Both the position numbers and the translations under genes were made by a program. The notes under the pieces are model-generated. The model had not been told where the DNA came from. It worked only from the letters and a program-made list of their open reading frames with translations, and did not search any database. DNA of 64,000 bases from Tetraselmis striata (taxonomy: Eukaryota; Chlorophyta; Chlorodendrophyceae; Chlorodendrales; Chlorodendraceae): contig VCJN01000173.1 of the NCBI GenBank assembly GCA_006384855.1, positions 1 to 64,000 of the forward strand, written 5' to 3'. This document shows, in pieces, positions 45,241-57,636 of the stretch (positions within the stretch are counted from its first letter, which is position 1; every line of letters starts with the position of its first letter).

Positions 45241-45886
45241 CAGATAATGATAACTTTTTCGTCCCGTACGGTACGTTTTTAACGCCCCTGTGGCCGCCGC
45301 CCGCCTGTAGTTGTCGCCTCTGCCACCCGGTCCGACCGCCATTGCGGACCATCAGCTCGAGATCCCCGCCCGCGTGCCCCGCCTGTGCGCACCCGTAGGC
45401 GCAGCCCAAAGGACCCAGAGGCGTCTGCACTGCACGCCCACAGCGGCCACAACGCCACAGATATGCGGAGCCTCGTCCACGTCCACGCCCTCGGCCTCGC
45501 CCACGGCCTCCGCCGTCGCCGCCGTCAGCTGCCTCTCCACCACCGGCATTCTTGTCCACCAGCGGGAAGTCGGACTCCGGGTCTAGACTGTCAGTGGGGG
45601 CGTTCTCGTTTGCAGTTGGGGCGTCCTCGCCCGCTTGTTCGCTGGCGGCGTCATCGCCGCCGGCATCTCCGCATGCTTCGCCGTCGCTGCCGTCCCGGTC
45701 TTCATCCGCCTCCATCTCGTCGTCCTCGTCCCCTACGCCACCGTAATCCCACAGTTCGTTGCTCATCTTCGGTGTCGTGCGGGCGGGGCGGGAGTCGTTG
45801 CGCTTGACTGGGCCGAGGAGGTGTCGGCAAGTGGGTTTGGGTGGAGGATGCGGAGTGCGGGCGATGCCGGGTGCGCTGCCCGGCAC
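45194..45886 (-). CDS. Candidate acidic, RG-rich zinc-cluster protein (unknown)
   Basis: A - strand frame of up to 230 codons; MSNELWDYGG near 45763 is a plausible start. An Asp/Glu/Ala-rich segment is followed by GRGRGRGRGRGRG and then WRCGRCGRAVQ...GCAYGC, a possible zinc ribbon. The stop lies in the palindrome. Composition bias alone could keep the frame open, so this is tentative. AATGATAACTT motifs on both sides raise the possibility of transposon cargo. Confidence 0.35.
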   Translation of the reverse strand: MPGSAPGIARTPHPPPKPTCRHLLGPVKRNDSRPARTTPKMSNELWDYGGVGDEDDEMEADEDRDGSDGEACGDAGGDDAASEQAGEDAPTANENAPTDSLDPESDFPLVDKNAGGGEAADGGDGGGRGRGRGRGRGRGSAYLWRCGRCGRAVQTPLGPLGCAYGCAQAGHAGGDLELMVRNGGRTGWQRRQLQAGGGHRGVKNVPYGTKKLSLSVMITLALFNPERLRD

Positions 45887-47216
45887 GGTCCCCGCGCGAA
45901 TCCGCTATCATGTACGGGCGGCGGTGATGACGGAATGATAACTTATCATTCGCACTGTATAGGACCGTGGCCGCGATAATGATAAAGTCACCCGGAAAAG
46001 TTATGAAAGATAGTTATGAAACTCTGTATAGGAAGGGGGTTAGAAATGCCGCGAGATTTGTGGTCGTAGATGTGACATCCTAGATTATTCTGCCGATCTA
46101 GGAGACAGCGCGCGCGATCTAATGTTGTACCCCATATATTCGAATAAGCGTCTCATATAGTCATCTCGCTGCGGCCGCGCAGCCCTCGCCAGCCCCCGCC
46201 GACTGGATTGGGCAACCAACCCAACGCCGTGACCCGCATCCATGCTCGCTGCTCAATGTCCCACCCGTCGGTACCCAACCTCTGAACCCCCTCCCCGTGC
46301 TACTCAACGGGCCCGCCACTTTACCGTGCCCGAGCGCCAAGAGAAGCCGTCCGGGTCATGATGATCGCTCCCCCATCGCGGGGTCTGGTGAAGGCCGATG
46401 AAGCGGAATAGAGCGAGCCTAACATGCCGGAGGGATGCAGTATGACCGATGCCCCGGAATAAGCGCCTATATATGCATGATGCCGGGCGGGCGGGGCGGC
46501 ATTGAATAGGCGGAGGGTCCCGGGCGCGGGTGGTGGATCGGTAATCTAGGCGGCAGTCGCGACGCATGGCTCACGGGTGGCATGGAAGTCCTAGGATACG
46601 AAACCTACCGGATGGGCCCGGGCCCTCAATGTCAATGTAAGACGTCCTAAATTTTCAGTCGTTTTGTTTAAGATTTGCGATAATCTAGGACCTTCGGGGG
46701 TCGAATTTACTACGATCTATCGACTTTTCTAATGTGGGGTTTTCCTGGATTAGCCGCGAGTCTGCGATTAGCCGATCTACGATAGCCGATCTAGCGGCCT
46801 TTCGAATATGGGCTTTACTTCCGACATACTCATCCGCACACGCAGATTATTGTCACCGTCGTTTGAAATATTACATATGCAATCGAGTACGGGTCTGCCA
46901 AAGAGGGTTAGAAGGTTTTCTTACACGGAAGAAGCGCATTTCTTTATTTAATGGAAAAGGCACATGCGCAAAACAAAAGAAGAAGGAAAATGTGAGGCGG
47001 AGGCGAAAAACATGACTTCGCTGCTGAAGGAAGCGAGCTGGAAGATTGAAGGCGAGCTGATGGTGGCTGTCCTAAGCAGCTCCCGGGCCAGGGAAGCATG
47101 GCTCACGGGCGACGAGGCAGCCCGTACCGAAACCCGGTGAAACTGGTAACTTGACCGGTTGAGACCACTAGTAGACCGTAAGGCTACTTTGCATTAGGAC
47201 AATTAACATAGGGGTC
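45887..47216. other. No firm gene
   Basis: AT-richer sequence with short frames only. Confidence 0.5.
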
Positions 47217-48480
47217 ATGTCCGAGGAGCTGCGCAACATCGACCCCGTCGCTAAGGACAACATGCACCTCACCGCCGCGCGTTGTGGCTTGCTACTAAGG
47301 CAACGCCGCATTAAGGTTGCTCCTTTACGAGTTACGCTGCATGCTGATGCCGCTTATGCTTTCGTTGAGCGGGCCGAGTTAATTGTGTCTGCGCCCCCCC
47401 CCCCCCCCCCCCCCCCCGAGTACCAGTTGGACTTCCGAGCGCGAGCCCTCATGGCATCGGTTGTCAACTTCATGTTCTTTGCCAAGAGACTGACTGGCAT
47501 GTCTTGCCGAGCGTGGGACGTGCATATCGACTCCTACAACATCGCCATGCATGTGTACCGGGAGAAGGGGCGTGCCGGCCGGCGCAGCCCCAACGGACGA
47601 CCTACGTGTGCTATGTCTTGTGTCGGAGCACCCCCGCGTCGCCCGTCTCATGCACTACCATTTCTTCGACAGCGTACACTCAGCCCTCCCAATCCATGCT
47701 GCCTTGGCCAAGACAAACTTCGGGCGGTCACCCCGAGCGAGCAGTCCAAATCTTGGACTGCCGCTACAATGACGGACTGGCTCTCTAGGGCCGCTTGTCT
47801 CGTAGGTGCTGCCCCTCCCGTCGGCCCTTCATGGAGCTCTCACAACTTTCGAGGGAGCAAGGGAGCAAGGGAGCAACCTTTGCTGCGAACGCCATCGGAG
47901 TTCCGCTGTCGCACATTCACCACCAAGGCGGCTGGGCCACGAACTTCGTCGTTCTAGACTACATCCACCCGAACGTAGTCATGCATGCACTCGCGTTGTT
48001 CGTCTTCGGTCACATCGCGCCCCTTCGCCACTTCCTAGTTCAACAGCAAGACACCGCAGCGGTGGCCTTCCCATGCCCCCTTACTTCGTGTCATGGCGCT
48101 ACCCCTTCTTCGTCAACATCTGCTCCTATTTTCGTTCGCTCACCATTGACAAAACCTAATTCAACTTGAAATGATCTAAGCTAATTTATGGGGTTTCCTC
48201 CTTTCCTAACCACCCGCTTTTCCGGCTGCCGTTGCTAGTGGTAAGGGTTAACTAGTTCACCCGTCGTTGCGCCTTTGGGTGCAGCACGAGTAAACGTTAA
48301 AAGGAGTTGTAACAACTGAGCAGTTGTAACAACTGACATCTTCCTGGCATCTTTCGATGTGTTACACGCAACGCCGCTTACCTTGACTCCCCCCCCCCCC
48401 CCCGTTTTCACTTGACCTTCCCGCCAATTTCGGCCCTTGTCAGTGTAGAACAACCTACGCGACTTAATTGGCAAAACCAG
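47217..48480 (+). pseudogene. Tyrosine-recombinase element, + strand copy (broken)
   Basis: The + frame from about 47217 reads HLTAARCGLLLRQRR and later NFMFFAKRLTGMSCRAWDVH, parallel to the - strand copy at 49176-49700. A 24-base poly-C run (47394-47417) interrupts the core. The catalytic box SSHNFR is followed by three tandem GGGAGCAA units (47853-47876) that break the HNFRKGA motif. After a frame change the box LSHIHHQGGWATN and DYIHPNV follows. Tyrosine recombinases of this type are carried by Crypton-like or DIRS-like elements; no reverse transcriptase is seen here. The 3' region ends TTTGGCAAAACCAG-like near 48480. Confidence 0.65.
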
Positions 48481-48565
48481 CATTTCAAAGTTGAACCTGG
48501 TTTTGCCAAAAAGGTCGCGCAGGTTATTTTACACGGACAAGAGCCGAAATTGGCAGGAAGGCTTA
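48404..48565. repeat. Inverted junction of two YR element 3' ends
   Basis: Left arm about 48404-48481 (GCCAATTTCGGCCCTTGTC ... GGCAAAACCAG) and right arm about 48484-48562 (CCTGGTTTTGCC ... GACAAGAGCCGAAATTGGC) are inverted copies. The two YR elements therefore meet tail to tail at about 48482. The same end sequence occurs at 6302-6375 and 51765-51840. Confidence 0.8.
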
Positions 48566-50021
48566 GTGAAAGCGTGGAGGGAAAACGGAGTCAGGGGGGG
48601 CGCTTCGTGTAACGCAGCGAAACAGAAAGATGGCAGACTCAACTGCTATGGCTGCTATTTATGTCTACTCTGCAGCCAAAAGGGGGCGCAACGACAGGTG
48701 CCTAGAATCCCGTACCACTGAGCAGCACGGTAGCCAAAATACGCTTAGGGAAAGTAGGAAACCGCATAAACAAGTTTAGAACATTTCAAAGTTGAGTCTA
48801 GTTTTGCTAGGAATGAGCGAACGCAAAGCAGAGCGGTAGTTTGGCGGAGAAGGGGTAGCGCCAGGTCATGAAGGAGGCGCCGGGAGGCCAACGCTGCGGA
48901 GTCTTGTAGTTCGATTTGGAAGTGGCGGAGGGGTGCGATGTGACCGACAGAGAACCACCCGCTTGACGAAGGAAGAACGTCGGGGTCGATGTAGTCCAGA
49001 ACGACGTCAGAGTTAGTGGCCCAGCCGCCTTGGTAGCGAATGTGGGACAATAGAGTTCCGATGGCGTTAGCGCTAGATGTTGCTCCTTTGCAAAGGTTGT
49101 GTGAGCTCCAAGGAGTGCTGGCGGGGGCGGGGGGGGGGGGGGGGCATCACCGACAAGACGAACGGCCGTAGATAGCTAATCCGACATTGTAGCGGAGGTC
49201 CAAGATTTGGACTGCTCGCTCGGGGTGAACGCCCAGAAGTTAGTTTCGGCCAAGGCAACATGGGGCAGGGGGGCAGAATGTACGTCTTTGATGAAGTGGT
49301 GCATGAGACGCGCAACGCGGGGATGCTCCGACACTAGAAGGAGCAGTACGCGCAAATCGTCAAGCCCGCATCGACCAGCGCGGCCTTTCTCGCGTTCCAC
49401 CTGCAGGGCACTGTTGTAATCGTCGACATGCACGTCCCACACTCGGCAGGACACGCAAGTAAGTCCCGAGGCAAAGAACATGAAGTTGACACCCGAGGCC
49501 ACCAGGGCTCGGAAGTCGTACTGAAACTATGGGATGGGAGCAAACACAATCAACTCTGCTCGCTCGACGAAGCTGTAAGCGGCATCGACAGGAAGAGGGA
49601 CTCGCAAAGGGGCAGCCTCCCGGCGGCGTTGCCTTAACATCAGGTCACGACGAGCCGCAGTAAGGTGCAAAATGTCCTTAGCAATCATCGGGTCGAGGTT
49701 GTGTAGCTCAAAGAACGTGTTGATTGCGGACATGTAGGGCTGCAACGATTTAGCCCCGATGTGCCCTCGCTCACCAATCCAAGCAACGTACCGGACGACA
49801 GTAGCAGTGGTCGCCTCTAACAGGCTGATGTTCTCGGAGTCGTGATAGAATTCCGCAAACTGAGACGATATGCGGGCGTAGCTCTTGACTGTCTGAGCGG
49901 TGAGGGAGCTAGAGAGCAAATCGAGGGTCCGCTGCCCCAGCTCGTTTGAGCCGATCGAACGCATCATGCAACCGAGACCGAAGTGAAGCAGCCCAAGGGG
50001 CGACAGCTTCGGGCTCGTCAA
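48484..50021 (-). pseudogene. Tyrosine-recombinase element, - strand copy (most complete)
   Basis: From 50021 on the - strand: LTAQTVKSYARISSQFAEFY and ATTATVVRYVAWIGERGHIG form a typical core-binding (SAM-like) domain, then HLTAARRDLMLRQRRR. After a frame change near 49510: GVNFMFFASGLTCVSCRVWD and LVSEHPRVARLMH. Near 49090, after a 16-base poly-G run: SSHNLCKGATSSANAIG, where Cys replaces the catalytic Arg of the HxxR box, then LSHIRYQGGWATN and DYIDPDV. Frameshifts and the Arg-to-Cys change make it inactive. It is preceded on the same strand by an accessory ORF (50576-51454). Confidence 0.75.
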
Positions 50022-50575
50022 TTGAGTAAGTGCGCCGCTTGGCCGACACTAACAAAGGAACGGTTCACGTTAGCAAAATAAGTACGCGGCGGCAGCGGTT
50101 AGGTTTTCGGCGGTTGGCCGGTAGTTGCTGGACGGGTTTGCAACATCATGAGTACGGGTTTGCGGGGCCATGTAGATGAGGTCGGAAGGGGGCCCCGCGC
50201 GCCCTTCGCCTCGCAGCGCCTATCACGCGCGTAACGTACACGCGCAAAGCTTGGTCGTTGCGAATCAGTTGTAACACGCAGTGTGACAACCGACTGACGT
50301 AGCAATGAGATGGTACGACATGCGGTCTGTTGAACCGCCATGCGCAAGTGTGCGGATGGTTGAGCCGCACTCGGATGTAGCTGTAAAAAGAACCGCACCG
50401 AGGAAGGTCTAAATGAAGTCTGTAAGGTGGGTCGGGGGGGGGGGGGGGGGGGGGGCTTCGGTCCAGATACATGGCGCTCATCCCGTCGTTGAGCTGCTAG
50501 GGTTCGCCTTGCGGCGGTCACCGAAAGGTGGCCTCGCAAAGCGTCAGCTGCTCCGATAAAAGGCGCCCCATACCG
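50022..50575. other. Spacer between YR and its accessory ORF; poly-G tract at 50434-50455
   Basis: A - strand frame at 50099-50539 is open but reads through the G run as polyproline and shows no motif. I do not call it a gene. Confidence 0.45.
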
Positions 50576-51454
50576 TCACTTGTGCTCACCTTCGCGGCCA
50601 CGCCCGCGACCGCCGCCACGCCCACGTCTACGCCCGCGACCTACAGCCGCTGCCGCCACGCGAGCAGTAACGGTAGCTTTTGCGCTGTTGGCAAGTGTTG
50701 CCTCGAAGACGCGACGCTCGTAGTCCTTCATTAGGTGCCCAAAAATCGCAAAACCCACATGCTCAAAAGCAGGCTGAAAATGTTGGGCTCGTAGCACGTC
50801 CAGAACGCCTTGCCTGATCACCGTGCACACGCTTGATCTCGTCAAGCCTCCGTAAGAATGCGAAACGAAAGCGAAACGCCTTGTCGATGGCTTCGGCGTG
50901 ATTCCGAGCACGCGCGAGGAAGGGGTGAACTCTTGATTTGCAGCACGGACGTAGGGCAGCAACCCGTCGAGAGCTATGAAAAGTGCGGCCATGTGGGCGC
51001 CGAAACACGACATCAGAAGATACTCCTCATGGGCCGGCAGACGCCGGTCATCCTGCTTGAGGTACTAGTTCGTTAGGTCGGTGCTCAAGGGAAAGAGTCC
51101 AGGCACTCGGCTCACCGGTCGAACGGCCTCGTAACCAAACTCTGCTCGTTGCTGCAATAAATTCGGCACCGCAAGGTAGTCGTCCTCGTCACTCACGGGT
51201 TTTGCTCGGACACGGCCGCTCTTGGCTAGCTCTAGCAAGTCGGGGCGCACTGCGGCTCCCCGGCTGCTTGTCGGCTGTCCCGGGATGCTCTGCCCGGAAC
51301 CGGAGCCATGTGCTTCGTGTCCACCAACAACACGGCCCCAAACCTTCAGCTGTGCCAACGCTGTTGCAAGCTCGCGCAACAATTTATATTGGGCCTTCAC
51401 GTCTGCATGTAGCGATTTGAGCGTCGGCTCAACGACGGGTTCTTCGCCATCTTA
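50576..51454 (-). pseudogene. Accessory (Gag-like) ORF upstream of the YR gene, one in-frame TAG
   Basis: On the - strand the frame runs from about 51447 to TGA at 50576, with a single TAG at 51065-51067 between STDLTN and YLKQDD. The first half includes QYKLLRELATALAQLKVWG. The second has MSCFGAHMAALFIALDGLL and VLRAQHFQPAFEHVGF and ends in GRGRRRGRGGGRGRGREG, a basic RG tail. ORFs of this kind precede recombinase genes in YR elements, possibly binding nucleic acid. The start codon is not clear. The duplicated block starts just beyond it at 51484. Confidence 0.55.
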
Positions 51455-52079
51455 AATAGTAACGCACGGACGTTCGGATGAGAATATCACACACGGGTGG
51501 TGAGCAGGGTGTGGTCTTGAACAACATCGGGTGACCTTGCTAGCAACATGTTACGAGACAGTTCATCGCTGCGTGTAACAAAGCGGAACTGGAAGGTGGC
51601 ATGCTATGGCTGCTTTATGGCAACCAAACATGGCTGCTTATGGTTGCTTTTATGGCAGCTTTTCTCGTGATGCACCCAAAAATGGGCGCAACGACGGGTG
51701 CCTTGTATCCCGTACCACTGACCACCACGGTAGCCGAAAAGCGGTTAGGGAACATGAGATTTTAAAGTTGAGTCTGGTTCTGCCAGAAAAGATCGCGCAT
51801 GCTGTTTTACACGGACAAGAGCCGAAATTGGCAGGAGGTTTAGTGAAAGCGTGGAGGGAAAACGGAGTCAGGGGGGGCGCTTCGTGTAACTACGCAGCGA
51901 AACAGAAAGATGGCAAACTCGGCTGCTATGGCTGCTTTTTATGTCTACTCGTGCTGCACCCAAAAGGGGGCGCAACGACAGGTGCCTAGGACCCCATACC
52001 ACCGAGCATCGCGGTAGGTAGCTGGACATTTAAGCGGATAGGGAAAGTAGGAAACCCCATAAACACGTTTAAAAACATT

Positions 52080-52366
52080 TCAAAGTTGAGTCTGGTTGTG
52101 CAAGTGATGAGCGAACTCAGAGAGCGGTAGTGTAGCGGAGAAGGGGTAGCGCCATGTCATGCAGGCGGCACCGGGAAGGCCACCGCTGCAGAGTCCCGTT
52201 GGACTTGGAAGGGAGGGAGGGGTGCGATGTGACCGAAGAAGAATTACGCGCGCGCCGGGCGAAGGAAGGACGTCGGGGTCGATAAAGTCCAGAACGACAT
52301 CGGAGATCGTGGCCCAGCCGCCTTGGTAGCGAATGTGGGACAATGGAGTTCTCACACCGCTTCCTG
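52080..52366 (-). pseudogene. Tyrosine recombinase C-terminal relic, copy 2
   Basis: Same relic as 6618-6900: VRTPLSHIRYQGGWATIS, then DFIDPDVLPS on the - strand, ending at 52080. The HxxR box is absent. Confidence 0.6.
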
Positions 52367-53073
52367 CGGTAACCGTACCGTAGTTCGGATTCCGAATACA
52401 CCACGGACAATACAAAGGCGTCAGACACCGCCGCCCGCGGTGGTGCCATGCCATCCCTGCCACATGACCCACCCACACAAGGAGCCGGCCACCAGGTCGG
52501 TCGTCGATCAGTCCAAGAGACTGGCAAGAGGCCCATGAGGCGGGGGGGGGGGGGGGGCGGGTGGCGGGGGAGGCACACAGCATATCCTCGTATACTACGC
52601 GCGGTCATTTTAATATAGCGCACTCGCGGGACAACGAGTACGAATACGGCCTCCCCTGCGGCGTTGCGGCAGAACCTACTCACGCCTCGACCCATGACCA
52701 ACCACCCTGACCGTGCATCCCCGTGTGGTCGCGACTGGTGACCAAACTGGAGAAGTGCGCTCTCAACCCTAAAACTTGGCGCCGGGTGCGAGCAGTCGTG
52801 CGGAGGTGGCGTCAACCGTCTGAACGGCGAGCGGCTGGCGGCTGCAGGTGTGATCCGCGTCCTTTATTTGCCGACTCACCCACCCAACTGCACCTGCTGG
52901 TAAAGCACACGGCTCCATGTAGACCTCCGATGCGGTGGCCGTTTTTTTCGAAACACCTTCTTTAGTACCAAACCTGGCTAGCTACGTGGGGGTTTGGGGA
53001 GTTTTGTCGTTTCGACAGAGAAATAGGCGCTCGCCTGACCACCCCTTTGGTGGCTGTTTTGTTACAGTTGGCT

Positions 53074-54395
53074 ATGGCGGCAGCAGCCGCCCCCGCGCTG
53101 CAGCAAGAGGGCCCATGTCTATTTTGCCTTTCCGAGCAGTTCAACGACGAGTACGGATCGCAGCCCACCCGCTGGGTCAACCACTCGTGCAGCAACTGCC
53201 TAGGCCCTCTGGTAGCGTTAGTGGACCTCGTGGAGCAGGACGAATGGGAGACACTCTTCCATGCCGCATGCTTCGAGGAGATGGGTCGCGACTTCAAGAT
53301 TTCCAACGCGGCGAAGAGCGTCAAGCTTCGCGGCTTGCCCCCCAGGCTGATGACCACCTGGATGGCTCACGTAAAGAGCGACGCAAGCAACGGCAGTGAC
53401 CCATGGGACAGGGAGCTGCGCGTGGTGAGATACTGCGAGCGTGGCAGTTGCGAGAAGCCGGGGGTGGGCTGCAAGGTGCGCGGATGGAACTTCCACACTT
53501 ATCGCGCGATGGAGCTGTTGGGCGGGTTTCATCACATCCGCCAGACGGGCAACGACAAGGGTTATGGGGACATCAGGCGGAGAAGAAACAGCCTCAAGAT
53601 TATGGTGCCGCCTGGGACCCTTGTGGAGCGGACCTGGAAGAACCCCAACGGCGTTATCTCGTCAGAGGTAACCTTCACGTTCAGCACAGCTAAGGTGGTT
53701 GTTACTGAGGACCCACCAACCACCTGCAAGCCCAATATGTCAGCCGCCCACCCACTTGACACGTCTCCAGAGACAGCAAGTCTCTCTAGGTACCCACACA
53801 TCCCCCCTTGGGCCTGCAGCCAACGGGACTATGTGCAGTTCAAGTTCCAGCAGTCTTTGCTACAAGAACCGGAGATATTTATCGCGCAGCTGGAGCTGCC
53901 GCACGTGCCGCACCTACTTAATGCGGCAGCCACCTGGAAGTTCCCGGAGCCCACCATGAGGCAGGGGTGGGACAGTAAAGGCTTTTTGCCACGCATGCCT
54001 GCCACAGCGAGGGTGTTCCAGCAAAAGCAGGCTTTGACACGCTTGCAGATGGCAAGCGTATGCTGGCAGAACAGGCTGCGAGGGATGCAAAGAAGGTGGC
54101 ACTGGCAGCGAAGAAGAAGCATGAGGAGGCCTACCTGGAGAAGCGGAACGAGCGGCTGCGGCAGCTTGTCATGCCACATGGGCGAGCCAACCTAAACAAG
54201 TTCCATCAGTATTCGCCCAACAAGGACCCAATGTTTAACGGCATGCACAAGGCAGCTGGAGTGAAGAATGCCATGGAGCTGTCAGAAGTCCCACCCCCTG
54301 CTAAAACGCCATATCAATATGATCACTGGCTTACTGACTTTATGCAGCGGCCAGAGAACGCCATGCTGAGGCGTTCAAAGCGGAGGAGGCGCTAG
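53074..54395 (+). pseudogene. Zinc-cluster accessory protein, copy 2 (frameshifted by a 19-bp deletion)
   Basis: Copy of 7608-8947. ATG 53074. It keeps CAG where copy 1 has TAG (HHIRQTGND) and the full PHIPPWACSQRDYVQFKF region. A 19-bp deletion near 54023 throws the coiled-coil half out of frame. The C-terminal helix and RRSKRRRR tail remain readable in the other frame to TAG 54393-54395. The two copies carry different lesions, so the parent was intact at duplication or shortly before. Confidence 0.65.
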
Positions 54396-54464
54396 CTGGC
54401 GGTTGTAGCTGTGAGGCAACTAGGCAGCAGTGGGAATGTAACAATGTTATTCATTACAAAAGTT

Positions 54465-57400
54465 TCATTCCATCTTTGCACGTTTCAGTGCACGGGACTG
54501 GTTGAACTGGTGGGAGGGGTACTTGTGCTGCAAGCTGGCTTGCGCCTGCACATGCCCCTCCCTTTTGGCCTTTGACACATGGCCAGTGCCAGTGACAGGC
54601 CTGCCCTTTCGCCGGCCATGCTGCCTGCGGGATGGCTTGCCGCGGTACTTCAGCAGCATGTGCAGCCGGCTCATCACCACCCCAGACACATTGCCCTTTC
54701 TAGCAGACCGCTTTCTAGCAAAGAATTTGGTCATCTGATGCATGGCTTCAGCCCCCTGGCTGCACCATTTCATCAGCCCTCCCCACTTTCTAACTAGGTC
54801 GCCCATGTGGCATGACATGATGTGCATGTATACTGTCACATCAGTGTCAATCGCAACCTCTAGGTAGGCAGCTATGAATTCAGAGCCTAACCTCTCTAAC
54901 TCTTGAGCATGTGCCTCCACTGATGCAGGATCGTTGTCATCGCATCCTCTTGTGACAGCATCATTGAAGAGGAAGAACATCTCCCAAACAGTCAATGCAT
55001 CAAGGTAAATGTCACGGTTTACCTCCCCCTCCTCATGCTTGTCGATGGCGATTTCGAGGATGTTCTTGAAGTTGTCCAACAGCAGACGGCATGTCGCGCC
55101 AGGCCAACTCTCAGCAGAGACGTTGAGCTTCTTCACGCCCTTCTCAGTTTGAAGGTAGATGTCCTCGCTGATAACCAGCTTCAGGTTGTCATAGCACCAT
55201 TGCCCCACCTCTTGCAGCTTCTCCGCGGTGCAATGCTCCTGAATGGTGTGCAAAAAGATTTGCGGCACCACCCGGAGCATGTTGTGCAGGATGTCTGCGA
55301 TGTAGTACATCACTGTGGGGAGGCAGATGTAGGGAGGGCGTCCCCTGCACTGCCCATAGTGCTTCTGCTGCTCCGTCTGGCGCTTGTTGGTGCTCCAGCC
55401 ATCGACTGATGGCTGCACGCTTGATGGACTGATCTTGGCATCACATTCTACAGTGTAACAATAATGCATAATAAGTACATGACCATCACATAATGAGTCC
55501 CACATGCAGCACACATCAGATGGAAAAACACATTACATGCTGCAGGGCAATCATATGTGTAGTCCAGCACCTCGTGCGCAAGCTCCACCATCCGCTCGAT
55601 GAACCGCTGTGGCAGCCCATTATGTGCCGCCCATGCTGCCTTGGATCTGTGCAGAGTGCCCTTGGGTGCCATGCAGTAGATGCATGGATACAAGGATGAG
55701 CATCCACACAGTCCTAGCCATCCGTTGAGCAACTTCAAGTCGCCGCCCATGCACACCTCCACTCCATGCTTCTTGCCGTCTACCATCAGCCCCTCAGCCA
55801 GCAGGGTGTCAATCTGTTGAGGCAGGGTAGGGAGGCTCTTCATGACGTCCTCGTAGCAATCATCACGCAGGAAGAATGCGCATGGCAGGTTGTTCTCCAC
55901 GGAGTTGACCAGCAGCCCCTCCTTCCCCTTCACTCCCACCACTGATTCATCATCATACACAATCTGTGGCAATGATAGCAAGCACATTATCACTCACATA
56001 TGTCTATGTAACAGCATGCAGCAACACATGTATACAATGTAACACCGACATGGCATGCATACCTTCACAACAACCACTGTTCCATTTGCCCTTGTAGATG
56101 TGAAAATTCCTGATGCATCAGCAATCACTTGGATGCGCAGTATGTCCCCTGGTTTGATGACCTTTGCCTTCAACAAGGTGCGGACGCGCTGCTGCAGCAC
56201 CAATCTCAATTGAAGGGTGGAGGTTATCAGGTCGTCTGAGGTCTCCAACCCCTCCAAGTTCAGCTCATCCTTCTGCTGGCCCAAGATGATGTCAAGAGAT
56301 GAAAACTTGCACATGAGAGACCTTGCAGGCAACACATTGCCTAATTAGTTTCTCCAAGTCCGGGTCCCAAACGTGTGACGCAAGATTGATAAGCCGCTGG
56401 TACCCATCTTGCGATAGCCGCAAGTCCGTATAGATTTGCAACCCATTGTGCAACCACAACGCTCGCACAGACATCAAGGCTCGTTCCTCTGCTTCTTTGA
56501 AAACATTCTTGAACTGTTTTGAGCGCAAGATGGCTGAGACTAGCTCAGGATATCTCGCCAGTAGTGCGCCCAAGATGAAGCGGGGTGTGTGCGCAGCCCT
56601 CACTCCCGCTGGCTGCCCCACTAGGTCCTCTTCCTTCTCAATCTGCTCCCACTCCTGAGGCGGCGGCGGCTGTTTCTGCTTCTTCGCTGTGCCAGCATCA
56701 TCGCAGTCGTCCGCTGCATGGCTGTCGCTGTCGCTGTCACTGTCTACGACCGTCTTTGTGTACATCTCCCTCCAACTGTCGTCGTCACCAACGATCTCTG
56801 TGAGCCAGTTCTCTAGCATGTCGACCTTGCAGCCGATGTGCTTCCGGATCGTCGCGTAGTTGCGCGCCTCCCTGAGTTTATAGACCAGCCCGCTCGGCCG
56901 TTCCCTCACCGACCGGTATGCCGCCGCCTCCTCACCACCAGAGTCACTCTTAGAGCTGACCTCGTCGCCACTAGCATCGTCGGCGGGCTCGGGACGACAG
57001 TTGTATAGCTGCCGCACTTTGGCGCGGAGGCGTGATATCGCCTTATCCTTTTTTCCGGCGCAGGATCGCATCCTCCTCGCGCTGTTTAGCCTCCTCTGCG
57101 AGCAGCGACCGCAACTCCTTCTCGACAACCTTCTGTTTGTCCACCACCTCCCGCCAATACTGCTCTGCCTCCTCCGCATCCACTGCTCGCTTGACCAAGT
57201 GTTTGAGTTGAGACCTCAAGTTTCCCAACTCGGTGCTGGCGCGGATCATGCGACTCGCATTCTCTGCGGCTCGCGGGCTGCTGATCGGCACTGCTGTTGC
57301 TGCTGCCGCCGCGCCGCCCGCATTGGTAGTCGCATTCTCCGCTGCCTGCCGGCGCTCGCGCCGTTCTGCAGCTCGCTGCTTCTTAGTCTTGAAGGCCATA

Positions 57401-57624
57401 GCGCTGTTGTTGGGAGGCGTGTAGGATTGAGAGCCGTACGTAGTATCGGTGTCTGGACCAGTTGGCGCATGCACGGCATGCGCCGGTCCAGCGCGTCTCG
57501 CCGCCGCCGCCCAGCGGCCGCGCCGCTGGGCAACCCGCCGACCACGTACGGCCCCTGGGGTCCCGTACACACTGTACGGGCTCGGTATGGTAGTATCATG
57601 CACGGGCGGGGTACCTACGGGCAT
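54465..57624 (-). pseudogene. DDE transposase, copy 2 (two frameshifts, no premature CAG stops)
   Basis: Exons 57624-56063, 55963-55536 and 55447-54465 on the - strand. It retains CAG at both positions where copy 1 has TAG (SVQPSVDGW, WCSQGAEAMHQ). One extra T near 57050 and one extra T near 56336 shift the frame in exon 1. The last base of exon 2 differs (GCAT|GTAATG against GCAG|GTAATG). Conserved Asp, Asp-Cys knuckle and Glu regions are present. See 9017-12129 for the family. Confidence 0.72.
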
Positions 57625-57636
57625 GCTAAGGGGGTG

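Noticed and set aside
50099-50539. Protein-coding gene between the YR genes
   Set aside because: The frame depends on a poly-G tract read as polyproline and has no motif.
47217-51454. DIRS retrotransposon
   Set aside because: No reverse transcriptase or RNase H is found between the accessory ORF and the recombinase.
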